DNA of 64,000 nt, taken from positions 1,782,375 through 1,846,374 of the forward strand of contig NZ_VCEJ01000002.1 in NCBI RefSeq assembly GCF_005860805.1. The letters are read 5' to 3'. Numbering within the stretch: the stretch's first letter is position 1; every line of letters starts with the position of its first letter. The position numbers and the translations under genes are program-made. This document shows, piece by piece, positions 61,095-64,000 of the stretch. The notes below the pieces were generated by a model that had not been told where the DNA came from, searched no databases, and was given only the letters and a program-made list of their open reading frames with translations. The stretch comes from Dyadobacter luticola. Lineage in GTDB: Bacteria; Bacteroidota; Bacteroidia; Cytophagales; Spirosomataceae.

Positions 61095-61926
61095 ATGTTG
61101 CTCCCTGCACATTCTCCACCATTTCCAGCTTGGTTTTCACCAGCTCCGTAATTTTGTAAGTCGCTTTGGGAAATACCTTTCTCAGGTCAATGTCCTGGTT
61201 ATAGGTTAATTCGGCTTTCAATGACGCCATAAAAATATTCTTGATCTCTGTCGCCAGGTTCACTTTGCAGATTCCGTTGGAAATCGCCTGCTGAACCTGA
61301 TTATGCGGCACGCCCGAGCTTCCGTGTAAAACCAGGGTTGCCGCGGTTTTTTCAGAGATCTTGCGTAAAAGGGCAATGTCCAGTTTAGGTTCTTCCTTAT
61401 AAAAACCATGGGCCGTGCCGATGGCGACTGCCAATGCATCCACGCCGGTTTCCTCTACAAATGCGGCGGCTTCGTCGGGTTGCGTAAAACCGGTGGTATG
61501 GTGCGACTGGCCCAGTTTGGCGACATATCCAAGCTCCGCTTCCACGTGCACATCATAGCGTTTGGCACGCTCGACCACTTCCCGGGTCAGCTTTACATTC
61601 TCCTCAAAAGGCAGCTCACTTCCATCGATCATCACCGAATCGAAACCCGCATCCAGGCAGCGCTGCACGAGTTCCACCGAGCCGCCGTGATCCAGGTGGA
61701 TCCAGCCTTCCACACCAAATTCTTCCAGTCCGTTGCGCCCCAGGCTCACCGCCGTTTTCAGGCCCATGTAGTCAATCGAACTCTGGGTAAGTTGCAGGAT
61801 AACAGGCTGTTTCAGTTCTGCCGCGGCTTGTAATACACCGTGCAATGTTTCCAGATCGTAATAATTGGTGGCCAGCAAGCCCTTTTTCAACAGTGTTAAT
61901 TCGCGCAGTTTTTCTTTCAGTTTCAT
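61066..61926 (-). CDS. Class II aldolase, tagatose-1,6-bisphosphate type (AgaY/KbaY/GatY)
   Basis: 286 residues from the ATG at 61926, which overlaps the upstream kinase stop by 4 bp. Zn-binding and active-site patterns of ketose-bisphosphate aldolases: EGWIHLDHGGSVELVQRCLDAGF, SVMIDGSELPFEENVKLT, VHVEAELGYVAKLG, AIGTAHGFYKEEPKLD, TLVLHGSSGVP, GICKVNLATE. It cleaves tagatose-1,6-bisphosphate to dihydroxyacetone phosphate and glyceraldehyde 3-phosphate; fructose-bisphosphate is possible, but the neighbouring AgaS-like isomerase and PfkB kinase favour tagatose. The C-terminal tail lies in the nested palindrome. Confidence 0.88.
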   Translation of the reverse strand: MKLKEKLRELTLLKKGLLATNYYDLETLHGVLQAAAELKQPVILQLTQSSIDYMGLKTAVSLGRNGLEEFGVEGWIHLDHGGSVELVQRCLDAGFDSVMIDGSELPFEENVKLTREVVERAKRYDVHVEAELGYVAKLGQSHHTTGFTQPDEAAAFVEETGVDALAVAIGTAHGFYKEEPKLDIALLRKISEKTAATLVLHGSSGVPHNQVQQAISNGICKVNLATEIKNIFMASLKAELTYNQDIDLRKVFPKATYKITELVKTKLEMVENVQGATLISSDHGHA

Positions 61927-62876
61927 GACAGGCATAATTCGATTCCCCAGAAGTCTTTGATTTTTTCGCTGATTGTATTGAAGTCGCAGAATGCGCCTGT
62001 GCCGCCCGCGGCCGTGGTATTGAGCGCGCCCATGAGGTTACCCTCGCGCAGGCAGTCTTCCAGCGGCGCCCCGGACATGTATTTTTGAATAAAACCTGCA
62101 TTGAAAGAATCCCCCGCCCCGATCGCATCCACAAAATGCGGCACCTCAAAAGCGGGAACGGATACCTCCTCGTCACCACAAATGCCCAAACTGCCTTTTC
62201 TCCCCATTTTGAGCGCCAGCGTATTCATGTAAGGCCGGAGCTTTTCAATGCCGTGGCCGATTGAATCTGTCCTGGTCAGCGCCAGTAATTCTGCTTCATT
62301 TGGCATAAAAACATCCACATAAGGCAGGCAGCGCGCATAGTCGAAAGCCCACTGCTCGGTAGGGTCCCACTGCAAATCCAGCGAGGTGGTCATGCCGGCC
62401 GCGCGGGCGTTTTTCAGGATCTGCTCAATGTCTTTTAAAAGTCCTTTTTGCAAAAAAAGGCTTGATATATGTAAATGCTGGTAATCCGAAGGTGTTTCAA
62501 AGGGAATGTGATTGATTGTCAGCGTATTCATCGCGCCCTGGTAGGTAATGTTGGCACGGTCCTGGGCGTAGTTCATCACCAGCGTGCAGCCTGTTTTCTG
62601 GCCTGCTACCCGGGTCACATGCCGGCGGCTGACCGACTTTTTTTCAAGCTCATTTAAAATAAAATCCCCGAAATAATCATCCCCTACCACCCCGCAGAAA
62701 GTCGTATCCACGCCCATCGCAGCACTGTTTGCCGCCATAATCGCCGAAGAACTTCCCAGGCACAGATCCATTTCCTCCGCGAGCAGCTCTTTGCCCACCT
62801 GCGGAAAAGCCTGGATTTTATTTAAAATCAGATCCACATTCAGCTCGCCTGCTACCAGTAGTTTCGGGGTTATCAT
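61923..62876 (-). CDS. PfkB-family sugar kinase (probably tagatose-6-phosphate kinase role)
   Basis: 317 residues. Ribokinase-fold motifs: LGSSSAIMAANSAAMGVDTTFCGVVGDDYFG near the start and DAIGAGDSFNAGFIQKY near the end, with the catalytic Asp in GAGDSF. In the setting of an AgaS-like isomerase on one side and a tagatose-bisphosphate-type aldolase on the other, it would make tagatose-1,6-bisphosphate. Some family members use other sugars, so this is inference. Overlaps the aldolase by 4 bp and follows the isomerase by 20 bp. Confidence 0.88.
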   Translation of the reverse strand: MITPKLLVAGELNVDLILNKIQAFPQVGKELLAEEMDLCLGSSSAIMAANSAAMGVDTTFCGVVGDDYFGDFILNELEKKSVSRRHVTRVAGQKTGCTLVMNYAQDRANITYQGAMNTLTINHIPFETPSDYQHLHISSLFLQKGLLKDIEQILKNARAAGMTTSLDLQWDPTEQWAFDYARCLPYVDVFMPNEAELLALTRTDSIGHGIEKLRPYMNTLALKMGRKGSLGICGDEEVSVPAFEVPHFVDAIGAGDSFNAGFIQKYMSGAPLEDCLREGNLMGALNTTAAGGTGAFCDFNTISEKIKDFWGIELCLS

Positions 62877-62896
62877 ATATGCTGTTTTTCAAAAAC

Positions 62897-64000
62897 CTAC
62901 TCTTTATAAATATTCACGCCCTCCACAACCCTGCTGATCGACCCGGAACTGGACGGACTGTCGGGATCAATGCCCAGATGCAGCGCGCTGTAATAACCCA
63001 GCAACTGTCCGACCAGCGTGGCCGCGATCATCTGATAAGGATTTTGCGGATCAATGCTTAGGTCGATTTTGCTGCTGTTGGGTAGCGAAATGTCGTCCAC
63101 GCCCCCGATTTGCAAGCAGGTGATTTCCCGGCGGTCCCGCGCAATGTCCTCCGCCAGATCGCGCTCGTAGCGCATGATGTGCGGGTTTCTTGAAAACAGG
63201 TACACTATAAGCGTATTTTCATTTACAAAAGCCCGCGGCCCGTGCCGGAAAGCCAGAAATGAGTCCGACATGCATACCAGTTTTCCGTCGGTCAGTTCGA
63301 GCAATTTCAAGTGACATTCTTTGGCGATCCCGAGATTTTCGCCGGAGCCCAGGAACACTACCCGCTCGAAACCTTTCAGTACCAGCGTTTCCAGCAGGAA
63401 TTTTTGTTTTAAAATCGTATTGCCGTGTTCCGCCAGGCGCTGGATTTTTTCTGCTTCTTTTTCCAGATCATCGATATGCGCCACAAGCAGCACGCTCAGC
63501 AGCATGCAGGTAAAACTGCTCGTCATCGCCAGGCTCTTATCATTGGTTGCCTCGGGCAGTACGATGCGGTAAATTCTTTGCGGCGCGACGGTATCCATTT
63601 GCGCCAATGTGCCCTCACCATTGCAGGTGATAATCAAATGATAAAGCTCGTCGCAATGTGCATCGGCCAGCTTCACCGACTCCGCGCTCTCCGGACTATT
63701 GCCCGAGCGGGCAAAAGATATCAAAAGCGTCGGCACCGGGCGGATAAAAATGGATGCGGGATGTGTGACGATCTCCGTAGTGGGTACCGCCTGCACCGGC
63801 CTGCGCCATATTTTTTGCAATGTTCCCTGGGCCGAATCACCGATGAATCCGGAAGTGCCTGCGCCGGTCAGGATGATCCGCAGGTTTTCGTTCTGTAAAA
63901 TCGGATTCAGAAAACGGCTGATCTCGCTGCTATTTTTCTGGATTAATTGGTATACCTGCTGCCATAAGGCCGGCTGGGACAGGATTTCACGTTGGGTGTG
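62897..64000 (-). CDS. agaS: SIS-domain sugar-phosphate isomerase/deaminase (AgaS-like), 5' end missing
   Basis: The reading frame is open to the right window edge, so roughly ten N-terminal residues are missing; 368 codons including the stop are present. It starts HTQREILSQPALWQQVYQLI, as AgaS does. Sugar-phosphate SIS motifs are LRIILTGAGTSGFIGDSAQG and RVVFLGSGENLGIAKECHLK with DSFLAFRHGPRAFVN. AgaS converts galactosamine 6-phosphate to tagatose 6-phosphate and ammonia. The kinase and aldolase genes downstream complete the route. A methionine-first start inside this frame would need a TTG at 63820 and would remove the first SIS motif, so it is not used. Confidence 0.85.
   Translation of the reverse strand, partial: HTQREILSQPALWQQVYQLIQKNSSEISRFLNPILQNENLRIILTGAGTSGFIGDSAQGTLQKIWRRPVQAVPTTEIVTHPASIFIRPVPTLLISFARSGNSPESAESVKLADAHCDELYHLIITCNGEGTLAQMDTVAPQRIYRIVLPEATNDKSLAMTSSFTCMLLSVLLVAHIDDLEKEAEKIQRLAEHGNTILKQKFLLETLVLKGFERVVFLGSGENLGIAKECHLKLLELTDGKLVCMSDSFLAFRHGPRAFVNENTLIVYLFSRNPHIMRYERDLAEDIARDRREITCLQIGGVDDISLPNSSKIDLSIDPQNPYQMIAATLVGQLLGYYSALHLGIDPDSPSSSGSISRVVEGVNIYKE

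Noticed and set aside
63820..63820. Start of the SIS-domain gene at an internal TTG
   Set aside because: The frame remains open to the window edge and contains the first SIS motif (GAGTSGFIG) upstream of this point, so the true start is outside the window.

Overview
The window looks like a chromosomal segment of a Gram-negative Bacteroidota bacterium of the order Cytophagales, most like Dyadobacter or a close relative (genus inferred from gene content, not tested). The reasons are two SusC/SusD pairs, a FecR/ECF-sigma envelope signalling pair, a C-terminal type IX secretion sorting domain, promoter-like boxes of the Bacteroidota form TAnnTTTG, few clear Shine-Dalgarno sequences, and a zeaxanthin-type carotenoid operon. 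No rRNA, tRNA, CRISPR array or insertion sequence was recognised.

Layout. 1-1003: N-terminal part of a two-component-regulator propeller protein, running off the left edge. 1088-7137 (minus): a five-gene run of secreted or cytosolic hydrolases ending in an alginate-export-type outer membrane porin. 7138-11603: an intergenic region with paired palindromic repeats, then a TPR/HisKA_2 sensor kinase and an NtrC-like sigma-54 activator, divergent from the hydrolase run. 11625-16463: an FtsX/MacB-type permease and a repeat-built secreted T9SS protein. 16521-19934 (minus): a small protein, a cytoplasmic alpha-amylase and an MscS-type channel. 20144-27872: a SusC/SusD pair and two sulfatases, read as a sulfated-glycan utilisation locus. 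27911-29622: an accessory patch with a frameshifted VOC-family remnant and an XRE-MntA-HepT toxin-antitoxin module of low GC. 29764-34209: a CarH-like B12 photoreceptor-type repressor followed by crtI, crtB, crtZ and a fused CrtYcd-type lycopene cyclase. 34184-36602 (minus): an AEC transporter and an FAD/NAD(P)-binding protein.

36831-44110 holds a low-complexity secreted protein, an alpha/beta hydrolase, a glycosyltransferase joined to a clan GH-A glycosidase, and three signalling proteins. 44227-47151 encodes a PQQ-type sugar dehydrogenase, an SMP-30-like lactonase and a DUF3891 protein. 47173-52121 (minus) is an OmpR-type regulator, its kinase, a lipoprotein and a CPA2 antiporter, probably co-transcribed. 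52261-53547 is a double spondin-domain lipoprotein. 53825-61044 is an ECF sigma factor, a FecR anti-sigma factor, an STN-containing SusC and a SusD: a substrate-sensing uptake system. 61066-64000 (minus) is aldolase, PfkB kinase and AgaS-type isomerase, the late steps of (N-acetyl)galactosamine/tagatose-phosphate breakdown, entering from beyond the right edge.

How they may work together (inference): sulfatases plus SusC/D at 20-28 kb, and sigma/FecR/SusCD next to the Aga genes at 54-64 kb, fit a bacterium that harvests sulfated or amino-sugar-rich polysaccharide. The least explained parts are the hydrolase/porin run with its metal-ligand-depleted MBL protein and the repeats in front of it, the operator-like inverted repeat on the carH-like start codon, and a nested palindrome built into the 3' end of the aldolase gene.
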